Source of the DNA: Isoetes taiwanensis
Lineage: Eukaryota; Streptophyta; Lycopodiopsida; Isoetales; Isoetaceae
Length of the DNA: 64,000 nucleotides
Assembly (NCBI GenBank): GCA_021234155.1
Contig: JAJEKV010000013.1
Location: forward strand, 5,584,775 to 5,648,774
Reading direction: 5' to 3'
Shown here: piece after piece, positions 53,104 through 64,000 of the stretch
Numbering within the stretch: the first letter of the stretch is position 1
Layout: each line of letters starts with the position of its first letter
Translations under genes and position numbers: made by a program
The notes under the pieces: model-generated
What the model was told of the DNA's origin: nothing
The model's database searches: none
What the model saw: only the letters and a program-made list of their open reading frames with translations

Positions 53104-55690
53104 TTAAGGATGTCCTCCTCCGATCACTAGCTCCCACTTGGGAGATACTGGAAGAAATCCCTTAGTCTTCAAACTAATGTAGCATGACTTCACAAACTTG
53201 TTTGGCTGTATCGAAGGATGTACGACCCATGGACTTTGATCTCCTCTATTTATTGTGTTTGGGAGTATGGAAGCCACGCATTCCCAAATTATCTTGTCTG
53301 CCTCCTTTAAACCAAAACAGGCTTGAAATGCTTCCCAACTGGCCAGGTGCTCTCCCATATACCACTCGAAAGCACAAGAATGTATACCACGCTTTTCCAT
53401 CTCTTCACAATCCTCGCGTCAGCCACTATACCTAATGGGCCTTGTTTATTGTGCAATTCCACTGGTACCCACCATGGAGGGGAGGTCCCTGCTTTAAATT
53501 TGCTGATATCAAGCGTGAATAGTTTCTTTATGGCATTCCAAGCCGAAATAAGACCCTTCAGGAAGGGGGAGGCTTCTTTACATGGCTTGAGATCAAAAAA
53601 GAGAGACCATGGAAGCGAGACCTTGACGGAGGGCTTACTATGCTTACAAGAATATAATAGAGCTTGGTTGATGAGGTGCAAACCTGGAGACTTCACCTTT
53701 TCCTGAAGAATCATCCATATGAATTTGGCTATTAATACTTTGCTCTGTAAGACTATGTCAAACATACCAATTCCCCCTTCTGTTTTGTCCCTCTTGCACT
53801 TCCACCAAGCAATTTTGATCGTTGCACCTTCTTCATTACCTCCCCAGACGAAGTTTCGAATCAGCCCTTCTAACTCCTGCACCTTCTCCCTCGGAGCAAG
53901 TAGAATTGATGATATGTATACATAAGTATTACTTAGCACATGTTTTGCCACAGTAATCCTCCAAGCAAGGGATAACTTTGCTACCTTCCACCAATTTAGG
54001 TGTTTATGTAGGCCTAGTAGCATTTCATCCCATATTCGTTTTTTCCATGGTAAGCTTTCCAAACATGTGGGATGCCTGTTCTCCAAAGGCCACTGCACTG
54101 AGCATTTTTTCCAATTTATGAGGCAGCCTGAAGCTATTGAGAAGGTGGCCAGTAGTTGTCCTGCACATGACATATTGTTTTCCTCCCCTCGATAAAATGT
54201 AAACGAAGTCGCGCATCTTGATAATTTACTGATTTGTTGAGAACCGTCCCACATTTCTAGTCCCCGAATGAGACCGTCTGCGATGCTTGCAGGAATAACT
54301 GTGAGAGAGCTTCACGCTATATTGAAGAGAAAAAGGAGCCAGGGGACAACCTTGCCCGATGCCCCTCTTAATCTCAAATATAGGAGATGATTTACCTTGA
54401 AATAAGACCGAGGCTCGAGCTGATCTCAATAGTTTCATTACCCCTTACGTAAAAATATCCCCACAACCCAGCTTTTGAGCATCATTTTATGCAAAAACTC
54501 CATTTAATGCTTGTCATATGCCTTGGTGAAATCTAGCTTTAGATAGGCTACTTTTTGTCCTGTTTTTCCGCCCAATTCTAACCCTTCAAAAGCCGATGCC
54601 ACATTGCTCGAGAATACTCCTACCCCTGTAAGAAGCCATTGGGCCCGTGAGATACCTTCCGCTAAAATTGGTTTGATCTTCTCTCGCCATAGCCTTGGCT
54701 ATGATTTTGTAAAATGCGATAGGAGTGTGATAGGCCTCAATCGTTAATTGTGCTTGGCTCCTTACACTTGGGTACCAAGGCTATGCGACCTGTATTCAAT
54801 CTTGGATTTAAATTTTCAGCTTGCAAGAAGTCCGGTATGCAGAAAAATATATCATTTTTAATCCATTCCCAATTGCATTGGTAGAATTCGATGGGAATTC
54901 CATCCATACCCTGACATTTATTCTTAGCCAATAAGAGGGTGGCTTTTTCAAGATCCTCCATAGAGAGAGAGCTTACTTAGAATATCTTTTTGGCTAGAGC
55001 TCATTATAGGTGAAACTTTTGAGATCACTAGCTCTTCATATGTATCTTGGAATGGTAAGTTATGTTCCCCAAAAACCTTGGAAATGATTATGTAAGTACC
55101 TTTTTAGATCCCCCGGGATTTGAGAGTCGGCCCGTAAGCCTAGTGCAATGGTTGATAGAGTAGACGACCTCTTCTTTTCTTTTTTAGTGACTTAAAGAAG
55201 AACTTGGTGCATTTATCACCTTCATTTAGCCAAGTCAATCCCGCTTTGCATCTGTTCTCAATTATCTTGACTTCCTCTAGTGCCTTTATCTCGTTCTATT
55301 ATTCCCTTCTCCTCTATCCCATCATTCGGGCCCAATGCTCTAAGTGAGTGGAGCTGATTGTAAAGGCTATCCAACTCTTCCCTCCCCTTTATGTTTTAGC
55401 TCTACCCCAACTTTTGGCATAATTTTTTATATTACCTGTAGTTATCATGGTTTCCATCCCCGAGCCCGCTTCAAAGTGGATTGCCATATGCTTTTACAAG
55501 CCTCCACAAATTCGGATCTTTCGGATATCTAGTGTTGAGTTTGAATCTTTTTTTTAGAAGTTCTAATCGCAAATGGGTAGATATGACCTGTGGATTGTGA
55601 TCCGAGATAGCATTTTGTAGAAGGTTGGATCTATGCACGTTTGGAAGGATGGTAAGTGCCTCATCGTTGATGTAGCATCTATCATGTCTT
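53104..55690 (-). pseudogene. LINE ORF2 remnant (end of endonuclease, RT, zf-RVT)
   Basis: At about 55690-55560 the end of an endonuclease is visible (RDRCYINDEALTILPNVHRS, ISDHNPQVI). A linker with LYNQLHSLRALGPNDGIEEK follows, then RT pieces: LAKNKCQGMDGIPIEFYQ (54961-54737), RGIGQGCPLAPF (54438-54226), NFVWGGNEEG and GGIGMFDIVLQSK (54254-53307). The expected QYADDT catalytic motif is lost: the text before FTFYRGEENN reads RCATS. Several frameshifts and stops. Downstream to 52470 are decayed zf-RVT and 3' UTR. Confidence 0.85.
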
Positions 55691-55699
55691 GCATAAGTC

Positions 55700-57809
55700 C
55701 TACCACGGAATCTTGCATAAGTGTTCGATCTCTAACCAACACGGAATTTTGATGGCCGAGATTTGACGGGGAGAAAAGCCAGGTGAGTAATATTGATATA
55801 AAATGTACTCTCCCATGAATGAGTCTACTGCGCGGGACACCATCTTATCTACCACTACTTCGCTATCAAAAAGAATGAGAAAGAAGTTACTTCCCAGTGC
55901 CTTTAGCGATTCGTGTTGAGGTAGGCCTAATTTCTTCAGGTGTGCTGAGAGCCAGTATTCCAGTTTTCGGAGGTCCAGAAAGCCTCCTGTAAAGAAGCCT
56001 ATGACTGACCGTGTCACCAAATTCTCAACAAATTTTACGTGCATGTCGTGATCTATTTCTGCAACTGGGAAGTTGGACTCCTCGTCAACTTCCATACTTC
56101 CATCTTCTTCCGGACACTGTTGGCCTTTATTTAGTTTGCTCAAATCTTGAGCAAATCCTGCTTCCACTATTTTTAGAGCTGCGTCAACTCTCAAACTTCT
56201 GACTGTTTCTGTTGGTAACTTGTTCTTTATCCATTCTGAAAACCTCGGTTTGTTCACTCTTGCTACAGTGTCATTATTCTTCCACGCATCCCTTGTATTA
56301 TTTCTTGTACAACCTACACCTCTGACCTTCTCTTGATTGTACTCTCTATCCCCTGAGTTAATCTGTGGGCCTTTATTTTGTATCCCTACACCGCTTGACT
56401 GGTTCTCAGATGTAACTATATTTGGGCCCTTACTTTTCATCATTATTCCGTTTTGCTTATCGATAACACATGGTGCAGCCTTAGTACCAAGAGAGTTATG
56501 TGATGGTAATGCTATCTGTGTTCCTGTGCTTTGGTTATAGGCATGGAAAAAATTAGCGGCTAAACTTAGCTAAATGGCGAAATTTTGGGCTTGTTCAGAA
56601 AAAATTTGGCTAAACTATGGCCCTTTTTGGGCTAAAAAAATTAAAATTTTAGCCAAGTCTATTTCACGCCCCACCTCCATTTCGTCCGACTTTAGCTAAT
56701 CACAAGAAAGTGTAACTGCCAAAATTTGGAAAGTTTAGCCAAAACTTAGAAGCTTTTACGTCAAATTTTAGTGTACTTTAGCCAAATTATCCTATAGCCT
56801 TTATATTTACTATGGTCAGTTATTGTTTAGGTCTTGAATTAGTGCAAAATAGTCAAAAGATAGAAGATTTTTTCTTTTTTAAATAAAAGTTTAGCCAAAC
56901 GTAAGAAAGTCCAGGTGGCAAAATTTAGAAAGTTTAGCTAAACATTAGAAGCTTTCACCTCAAATTTTGGCATACTTTAGCCAAGTCTATTTTACCACTT
57001 GGAATATAAAAGTTCCTTAATTTTTTCCCTGGTTATAGGGGAGCCCTTCTGCTACCGAAGCTGCATCATTCCATTTCCTTTCCTCCATTGCTACTATAGA
57101 TGCTGCAAACTTGTGCCTGAGTTCTGCTAGTTTATCACTTGCTTGTTTTTCCTTTCCATTGCCTTCTATCTCTAAGTCTTCCACTAATGCATCTGCCATA
57201 GTAGGCTCTGAGGAAATTTTTTGTGTGGGAGTATCCTCCCCCCCCTCCTTGCTACTGCTGCTTTCAGTTTTTGGATTGCCCCGTGTGCATTCACACATGC
57301 ATTTGGGGCCTTTTCTTTAAAACCTATCTCTATCCCTGAATCATTGGATTTTAGCCCTCTCTAAGAGGGCTTGATCTATGGCAGAAGCTTCGAATAATGT
57401 GGCTGAATTTAAAATTGAAGAGTGGAGATCATAATTTATCTCGTGAGGAGCTAAAGCCCCAAGAGTTGCAGAAGGATTATTGGATGCTTGAGGAAATACT
57501 GGCAGAACCCTAGGATCCTCAGACAAGAGGGAAGATTGGTGACTGGCCTCAGAGGCCTTGCCACTTGCTAATATGCTCCTTATTGATGCCGATTGGGGCT
57601 CAGAACCCCCGTTCTTGAAGACTGGCTGGACATCACTGTCTTCCCCTAACCCTGGAACTGCCCCTAACAGGGACGATTTCCTTACATTACTCGGTTTGCC
57701 CAGAAAGGGGCCCTGCGGGGGCCCTGGTCCCCCGTTGAAGACACCTAGGCTTGGCTGCCGTGGCCGCCGAACCAGCCGCCTTGCCGCCCGTCGCCTGCTT
57801 CTGCGCCAT
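55700..57809 (-). pseudogene. LINE ORF1 (DUF4283-like) remnant, interrupted by hAT copy C
   Basis: Start MAQKQATGGKAAGS at 57809. After frameshifts come SIRSILASGKASEASHQSS, APHEINYDLHSSIL and a segment ending AASVAEGLPYNQ at about 57030. After the hAT insertion it resumes AYNQSTGTQIALPSHNS (about 56540), then PRFSEWIKNKLPTETVRSL and a DUF4283-like part: FVENLVTRSVIGFFTGGFLD, RKLEYWLSAHLKKLG, GSNFFLILFDSEVVVDKM, then GFSPRQISAIKIPCWLEI. The YNQ on both sides is the 8-bp target duplication in translation. DUF4283 proteins of plant LINEs are thought to bind element RNA. The usual C-terminal zinc knuckle is missing because the deletion into ORF2 begins here. Confidence 0.85.
56541..57030. mobile_element. 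hAT-family non-autonomous element, copy C (490 bp)
   Basis: Flanked by exact GGTTATAG (56533-56540 and 57031-57038). Ends GCATGGAAAAAATTAGCGGC and, reverse-complemented, AGGGAAAAAATTAAGGAACT. It shares TIRs and the TAGCCAAA/TTTGGCTA words with copies A and B, but the interior differs. It has an internal direct repeat (about 56735-56785 against 56930-56985). It interrupts LINE ORF1. Confidence 0.9.
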
Positions 57810-57963
57810 CAAGTGGCAACCGGAAGATAATTCTTTATGATATGGATGGGCTTTATCTTTTATTGAGTTCAAACCTAAGCCCCTTGTAACATTGATAATG
57901 CCCATGCAGTGATCTACTTTAGGTATAACATAAAAAAAAGATACTTATATGCCATCCATTTCT

Positions 57964-58212
57964 GGGTGTAAATTCACTAATGGTACCCCAAGAAGTGCAA
58001 AAGCACTTGTCCGATCATAAAACACGAGCATTAACACTAGTTGATTTCATTCTTACCCTATTTATAGCATACGACCAAATAATCTTGCATGAAAGGCTAT
58101 CTCTTAGTGTCTTCTGATATCATTGTCAGCCTTGTTATTCATGGATTTCAAGAAGCACTTAAAGCACTTGTCCGGACAGTGCTTTTGGGGTACCATTAAA
58201 GAATTTATACCC
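57964..58212. mobile_element. MITE-like inverted-repeat element, 249 bp
   Basis: The left end, GGGTGTAAATTCACTAATGG, and the right end, reverse-complemented GGGTATAAATTCTTTAATGG, are followed by TACCCCAA and GCACTTGTCCG-type sequence on both sides, giving arms of about 50 bp. No convincing target duplication (only TCT/TTC-like bases), so the superfamily is open. Confidence 0.7.
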
Positions 58213-60605
58213 TTCTTTTAGATTTGGGATTTAAATTATACCTAAGATGCTTGTTAGTCAGTAATACTTGTTTGTTTGTGCATCCAAGATTGAAATGATG
58301 TTCTTGAAATTGAGATTCAAAGGTTCTATGCAAAATTATCACCTTGTGTTAAAAGAGACAATGATGCTCATATGATATAAACACTACTAATTGCATATGA
58401 TCTCTACTTCAAGAAGAGGTCATCTCTTGTGGTAAGTCATAGATATAAATAAGACAAAGCTCAGTTTCTACAGTAATTATAAGATTGCCACTTTCACTTT
58501 CACATCCTTCTGTTGGCTAAGCTTTATGCTCTTTATATCAATTTCAGTTGTGGCATGTCGGAGCCATCTGAGTAAGTTTTGTAATGGCAAGTGATGAAGG
58601 TATGTTACCGTCAATGCCAAACCAATCGTTATAGTGTTGCAGTCAACAATCAAACACTAATATTATGCACAAACACCATAAATGACCAGCATAATATGCT
58701 GCCGTAACTATCACTGCAAACTCCATATCACAATGTCAGCCTTCAGAAAAGGCTACATTATAACAGCGTGATGTGCTAGTAGCACCCTTTTAGGAGCTCG
58801 CCCATGCTACACAAGTCCAGGGGCCTTACGGCACAAGGGACATTAATGTATTCTATTCTATTCTATTCTATTTGGTAGGAATTTCACAATGGTGCATCCA
58901 TACTTGTAGGAGCATTGCTCCTTTATCTTTAACTTTATCTTTATCTTTATCTTGCCACCGTAAAAAATTTGTGGATTTACATTGCACTAATCAAGCTTCT
59001 AGCTTGCCTTAGCATATATGGTTTAAAAATCATTCATGGTCAATTCAACATTACTTTGACTGCAAAAGCACACATCAACATGACAATATTAATCTGTAAA
59101 AATCGTGCAGTATTAATTGTCAATATTGTTTATAGAAACAAATAAGATTTTTTTTATTTTTTAAAGTAGGAAGTAAAGAACTGTACTTTAATACAATTAT
59201 ACAAGCCTCCGTCACAAGTTTATATGGATACTTGGACGCTTCATCACAACAATGCCTCGAATGTATTGTCTTGCTCACATCCTTCTCATGATGGCATTTT
59301 CAATAAAAGTTAACTACACATTCATGATACAACATTGAATACAAGATGCATATTTACCAGAATAACCCTAGATGCCCCTCCATTCTATAGCCATTATTGG
59401 CATGTTTGGCAATAAGTAACATAGAACCAAGTTTGAGTACCTCCTTAGACGAATATGAGCAGAACATGCAATTAAAAAATTGTATCTGATATTACTTGTA
59501 GATTGAGTTGATGTTCCAAACAAACTGTCTGACTAGATGAAGAACTTGCTTGATGATCATATATCATTCTAAAACTGATCAAACATTCCATAACCTGTTC
59601 AAAAATCACAATGTTTGATGAGCGTTAACATCGTGCAGTGCCCCAAAATGGTCAAGCAAATTTGCTAGAGGATATATGAGGAAAGAATAAGATAAATAGA
59701 GAACCTGTTTGCAAATCTGTTTGCAACATCTGCAGATTTATTCTTGTTAACTCTATCAGAAAGTTATGCTCGTTAGAAAATCATTCTTCCACTGCGAACA
59801 AATTTTCAATCTCTTTGTTTTTTGCACATCTACCCTCTTTGGAGCTATGTTCAAAAAGCACAAAATAGACATCCAAAAATTGAAAAGGCTGAGAAGCAAG
59901 GCAATTAGACTTCAAATAGAGATGTCACAAACTTCTTCATCCTTGCCACATATGGATACGACTTGCTGATATTTAAGAGATTGTAATTCCCATTTTCCCA
60001 TACAAGAAAACATGACAAAACAAGCCTAACACTTACTATCATGGCTAAAATTATCAAACTTTGCTACCAATTTAAAAGCAAAAAATATTATTGCCATCCA
60101 TCCAACTACTTTCAACATTTCTCCAAGCCAACTGAAAGGCTGCCTTCATTAGGTCATAATAGCCAGACCTGCAGCCTATGTACAATGGAAGTTTTAGCCC
60201 ATAATTCATAGGTATAATTGCTCTGCATGTTGTGAATTTTAGGCCCACTAAAGCACACAGACATCTCAATCCACCAAATACACCGAGGTGTGCAGCATTT
60301 TACTCTTACTAAATCTGTCAGGCTTTATATGAGTCACTAGTACATCCTCAAACAATCTGTTGTGCCATAATCTAATGACTTGGGAGAACTAGCATAACCA
60401 TGACTACTTTCCCACCAGTGATTTCAATATACAACCAGGACAATATAATGTAGAAAGCCAGAGACTACTGCTGGAGAAAATTTAAGAACACTTACCTCCT
60501 ACAAGAGATAAGACTTCTACAATATAGAGCATAGATTTATAAGGACACTCCATTTGGATTATCTTAGTTGCATATATGTCTAAATATTCTAGTATATTAC
60601 TTTTT
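58213..60605. other. No gene seen; short tandem tracts
   Basis: (ATTCT)n at about 58853-58871 and (CTTTAT)n at about 58920-58954. Frames at 59766-59969 and 60072-60269 have no recognisable similarity. Confidence 0.4.
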
Positions 60606-60790
60606 GGGGCATGGTCTAGTGGTAGGACCTTAAACTGCCACAACTGAGGTCACGAATTCAAGTATGGCCTACATCGGTCTAGTAATGGAGACTTTAAAAT
60701 CCATTTCTAAGATAAGATCATAGGTTCAATTATGACCAATCGGTCCTACGATAGAGAGTTTAAATCTGCCTATGTAATATATAATCACAT
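60606..60790 (+). mobile_element. tRNA-derived SINE
   Basis: The A-box TGGTCTAGTGG (60612-60622) and B-box-like GAATTCAAGTA within GGTCACGAATTCAAG (about 60649-60664) are about 42 bases apart, as in a tRNA promoter. A second ATAGGTTCAATTATG, B-box-like, follows about 70 bases later. No anticodon arm or acceptor stem of a functional tRNA is seen. The 3' end and target duplication are unclear. Confidence 0.65.
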
Positions 60791-60820
60791 GCAAGCAAGT
60801 TTTTAGTACAAGATATTGAG

Positions 60821-61045
60821 GCTAGGTGTGGTGGATTGGCTTCCATATGATATGTAGACACATCTTCTACCACAAGGGGTATCGAAGCCACGATTCTACC
60901 ACAAGGGGTATCGACGCCATGATTCGATTTGTAAAAGCTCAATACTAGATGTGGTGGATTGGCTTCCATGTGATACATAAACACATCTTCTACCACAAGG
61001 GATATCGCGGCCATGATCTGATTTGTAAGAAGCTTAATACTAGAG
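60821..61045. repeat. About 124-bp tandem duplication with internal repeat
   Basis: GTGTGGTGGATTGGCTTCCA recurs at about 60826 and 60949 (as ATGTGGTGGATTGG..). ACACATCTTCTACCACAAGG recurs in both. Within unit 1, CTACCACAAGGGGTATCGA occurs twice. It follows directly after the SINE and could be its degenerate tail region. Confidence 0.75.
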
Positions 61046-64000
61046 CTTAAACATAGGGAAGCATGCTACGGATTGGATAACCTTGTGCCATTAGCCCAAG
61101 ATCGGATCGGATTGCATTCGGCGCCTTCTTCTTATCTTGTTCATTATGCTTGGAATTCCGTATCGGTGCTTTGGTGGATCTCGTTTCTATTTTGCTCTTG
61201 GTTGCACAGTGGGGGTGTTTGCATGAGGAATTATCATCACTCTTGTAGATTTCTTGATTCTCTTGTTTGATGTTTTCGCATGTTGAATCACCATTAACCT
61301 TGTAGATTTTTTCGTTATTCTGTTGTTTTTTGCTTGTTGCAGCGTTCGCATGTTGAATCACCATGAATTTTCTCGGTTTTCTTTGTTCTATTGTTTTTGC
61401 ATGTGGAATCCCCATTCAGCTTGTATTTCTCGTTGTTCTGTTGTTGTCTTTGTTCGCACTAGCCCCTGCCATTTGCGGTTTCGGTTCGAGTCTGGCCACT
61501 GTTGCTGGCCTTTGGTTCGGAATTTCGTAGAGTTTGGGAGTCATTGGAGCTGGGGCCAACCATTTCCAGATTTCCCAGTTTGCAGTTAAGCCCATTTCGA
61601 TTCCTAGGCGGCGATAGGCTTCAAGTCAAGAGCCCATTCGGCTTTGGAAACTGGTGCATTAGCTTCCGGCCATCCTAGCCTTGAAACTAAAATATATGCC
61701 AGGGAATGGATCCCAATCCCAGCCGACGTTGTATTCTGAAGCGCGCTGCAGAGAGTCCGATAGGGAGCACTTAGTCTTAGTTCCTTCCTTGACCGACACA
61801 AAACGCCTCTGTTCGCCTCCATTTTTTTGGTTTTCTAGTCGCTGATCCATCCTTGTTGTCTGCGAATTCTGCGCAGCGGATTCCTCATTGGGTATGTTTG
61901 TCTTGTGGGTCCTTATCTCTGCCGCGCAACTGGGTCTGCTATTGGAGCTCTTTCACATGGTCATTTTGCCTCTTCTCTCTTTTTTGCCGATTTTCTCCTT
62001 TTGTTGGCGAATAGGTGTTCGGCATCCTCTTGGCTTCATCAATTCTTCGCATGCTGATGAACATAGGTTTTTATCCTTTGCTTGCTGGCCAGTTCCGCTC
62101 CCGGAGCTCTTGTTCTATTTATGCTGTTTTGTCTTTCGATTCTCACCATGTTTCTGCTGTATTCTGGGCTCTTTAATCTTAGGGGCATCTATTTCGGTTT
62201 TGGGGCTGTCCTTCTTGCTCATGCATGTTTTTCTATCCGTTCGCTGTTGCATGCGTCTCTAGCCCTTCGTCTGCCCCTCTGCTCCTTGTTGCTCGCTGCT
62301 GCATGCTTTTCTACCCACTCGTCGCTCTTTCCGGATTTCCCACAGACAGGCTTGAAATTTGTTTCGTTTCTTTGGGAGTCGCCCTTTTCCTGCAATTTCC
62401 TGACAGAAAGCAAGCATTTTGTATAAGAGAGTATTCGCCTTGTTCTGGTAGGAGTTTGAGCCTAAATCTAATCTTATGGGCCATTTCATTTCTAGCTTTT
62501 CCTATTCTTAGCTGCCAACTTAACGATAAACCATTTTGCACAGAGCTATTTGGGCGATTTTTACAGCAGGTTTTCAACCCGGGGCTTAGCTTTTGGGCCC
62601 AGAGCAAAGAATCGACGAGAAGAAGCTTCAAACATCAGTCCGGGGTCTTTATCCTTCTGTCCTCATTCCGGATCTTCTTCCTCTGTTTTGTCTATGTTCG
62701 ATGGTTTCTATGTTTCGCTATCACATTACCCTGCTATTATTATTTTTTGCATGGTCTAGACTTAAATGCAGTTTGTACTTGGGACATTGTAACACGGCCT
62801 CCTCAGGGCTGTACGTGGTATTTATCCCTGTTTTTCTTGCACTATTTCGTTGGAGCTAGCTTTTTTATTTGTCTACTCATGAGTTATATGCCTTTGCATT
62901 CGGCCCACGATCCATATACAGTTGAACGGAGCTTACTTCCTTCATTAGGGGTTTTTATTTGCATACATTCCGGGGGTTTTCATATTCCACACATGCATTA
63001 TTTACATATGGGCATTCTTTGTGATCAGCCATAGAGTCTATATTTGGTTCGTTTTTCTCACCATGTAGTTGGCCCATCCGATGCTACATTTGTTGATTCA
63101 CATTTGGTGTTTGGTTACGTTGTGCTGGGCGATGTTCCTTATAATATGCAATAAAGCATTTGTCTTATGTTTCTTTTTCATGTTTTTTTTTGGATCCTTA
63201 ATAAGAATGCGGTTTTATTGTCGTTTCTAAGTGTTTTTTATTTTTCTTTGAGGGGGTTGCCTCTTTATTTGTTGTTGCTCTCATGTACAAGGCAATTAAG
63301 GGATTGTAATAGGGTGCTTCATTTGGTTATGAATCTTTTTTTCCTCTGTTCTCTTTACATTTTTTCGTTTGAGTGGATCATGGGGTTTCTTGATATAAAG
63401 CACGCTCTTTCTATGTTTTTCTCATGTCTTATTCATAATTGCATTAGAATATGAGGCATCTAGGGGCTTTTGTTTTAGGGGGTGGTTTTTCCCTCCCATG
63501 TTATCTCTTTCGTATGTTACTTTTTCCAAAGTTGATGGACATCTAGTTTTTATATATGTGACATTATCCTTTGAATTTGAGGCTTTTTCATGGTTGTTTT
63601 CGGATTTTTATCCTTTGCAATTGTGTTTTTATCATGGATTCGATGCACCATACTATTTAAATGGGTCTATGCTCTCCTCCTCACTTTGTTTTTCTCTTTT
63701 TTGTGTTCGCTCACTTTTTACTTCATTTTCGCCTTGTGGTCGTTTACTTGGGATGTTGCCTTGTTTTCATAATTCTCACCTGCAAATCCCATGGTTTATT
63801 ATCTTTTTATTGCCTCTGATTTGTGGTCTCCATCTTCCCAAGGTTGCATTTGTCTTTTTACATTGATGCATTCCATTTCCATGGTAGGTTGCAGTATGGC
63901 TTCAATTAGCGTGTTATCTCTCAGACATGTATCTCTTTTGTATGTTATTTTTATAATGTGGTTCCCATGTGGTTATATGTGGCATTCTTTTTCTCAAGGT
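61046..64000. other. T-rich stretch, no recognised gene
   Basis: The plus strand is T-rich throughout, giving long hydrophobic frames such as 62225-63034 (269 codons) and 63498-63866. None shows conserved motifs. Degenerate repeats of GCATGTTGAATCACCAT occur at 61221, 61278, 61348 and 61399. CATGC(A/G)T..TTTTCTA(C/T)CC phrases repeat near 62225 and 62300. It may be a long intron or a 5'/3' flank of a gene beyond the window. Confidence 0.35.

Larger units (their letters stand above)
52459..57822 (-). mobile_element. L1-type LINE, 5.4 kb, with target duplication
   Basis: The direct repeat GAAGATAATT at 52449-52458 and 57823-57832 flanks the element. The left side continues into the T-run of the poly(A) tail (about 52457-52467). 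On minus, ORF1 starts 13 bp inside the 5' end, followed by ORF2. An internal deletion has removed most of the endonuclease, and the hAT copy C (56541-57030) interrupts ORF1. The almost absent 5' UTR suggests slight 5' truncation. The DUF4283-like ORF1 is typical of plant L1 elements. Confidence 0.88.

Noticed and set aside
60606..60790. Functional tRNA gene
   Set aside because: A- and B-box-like words exist, but no acceptor or anticodon stem folds; a SINE fits better.
61047..61415. 122-codon minus frame rich in Lys, Asn and Gln
   Set aside because: Antisense of T-rich degenerate repeats; no domain.

Overview
This window looks like nuclear DNA of a vascular plant, from a repeat-dense, gene-poor region. 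The evidence is L1-type LINEs with a DUF4283-like first ORF, Ty3 chromoviruses with chromodomains, Mutator, hAT and PIF/Harbinger-like DNA transposons, and decayed copies of plant gene families: strictosidine synthase-like, UDP-glycosyltransferase, lysine/histidine transporter-like, HSP70, type II peroxiredoxin and histone H3. The species cannot be told from the sequence. I found no intact host gene: every recognisable host gene carries stops, frameshifts or missing exons. All calls come from reading the sequence and from memory of the families; no search was run.

Layout. 0-7 kb: mostly anonymous sequence, one copy of an undescribed palindrome-bearing repeat (551-705), a lone HSP70 exon (4405-4612) and a lone peroxiredoxin IIF exon (6371-6522). 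7-16 kb: a 440-bp hAT-like MITE, then a four-layer nest. A Mutator transposase gene (minus strand, about 8.7-15.1 kb) is split by a LINE (9145-14337), which is itself split by a hAT-like element (9240-10043) and by a plus-strand ORF1-only LINE-like element (12971-14236). 16-25 kb: a polypyrimidine tract, a strictosidine synthase-like pseudogene (minus), a minisatellite, a short LINE copy, and a glycosyltransferase pseudogene (plus). The palindrome-bearing repeat lies just 5' of both pseudogenes.

25-36 kb: short tandem duplications, then a LINE (minus) split by a complete 4.9-kb Ty3 element with two LTRs, which has no recognisable gag. 36-44 kb: a Tekay-like Ty3 element (minus) whose 3' LTR has been invaded by three DNA transposons (hAT, PIF/Harbinger, Mutator-type MITE). 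Its gag zinc knuckle is joined directly to reverse transcriptase by an internal deletion. 44-51 kb: a lysine/histidine transporter-like pseudogene, unassigned ORFs, a histone H3-like pseudogene with an unusual tail, and an 82-bp tandem repeat. 52-58 kb: a 5.4-kb LINE with its target-site duplication, interrupted in ORF1 by a third hAT-family copy. 58-64 kb: a 249-bp MITE, a tRNA-derived SINE, and T-rich DNA without a recognisable gene.

The elements do not form a pathway. They record successive insertions that can be ordered by who interrupts whom. The least explained items are the palindrome-bearing repeat near two gene 5' ends, the ORF1-only element with an array of GC hairpins in its 3' region, and the 75-nt tRNA-like segment inside a Ty3 LTR.
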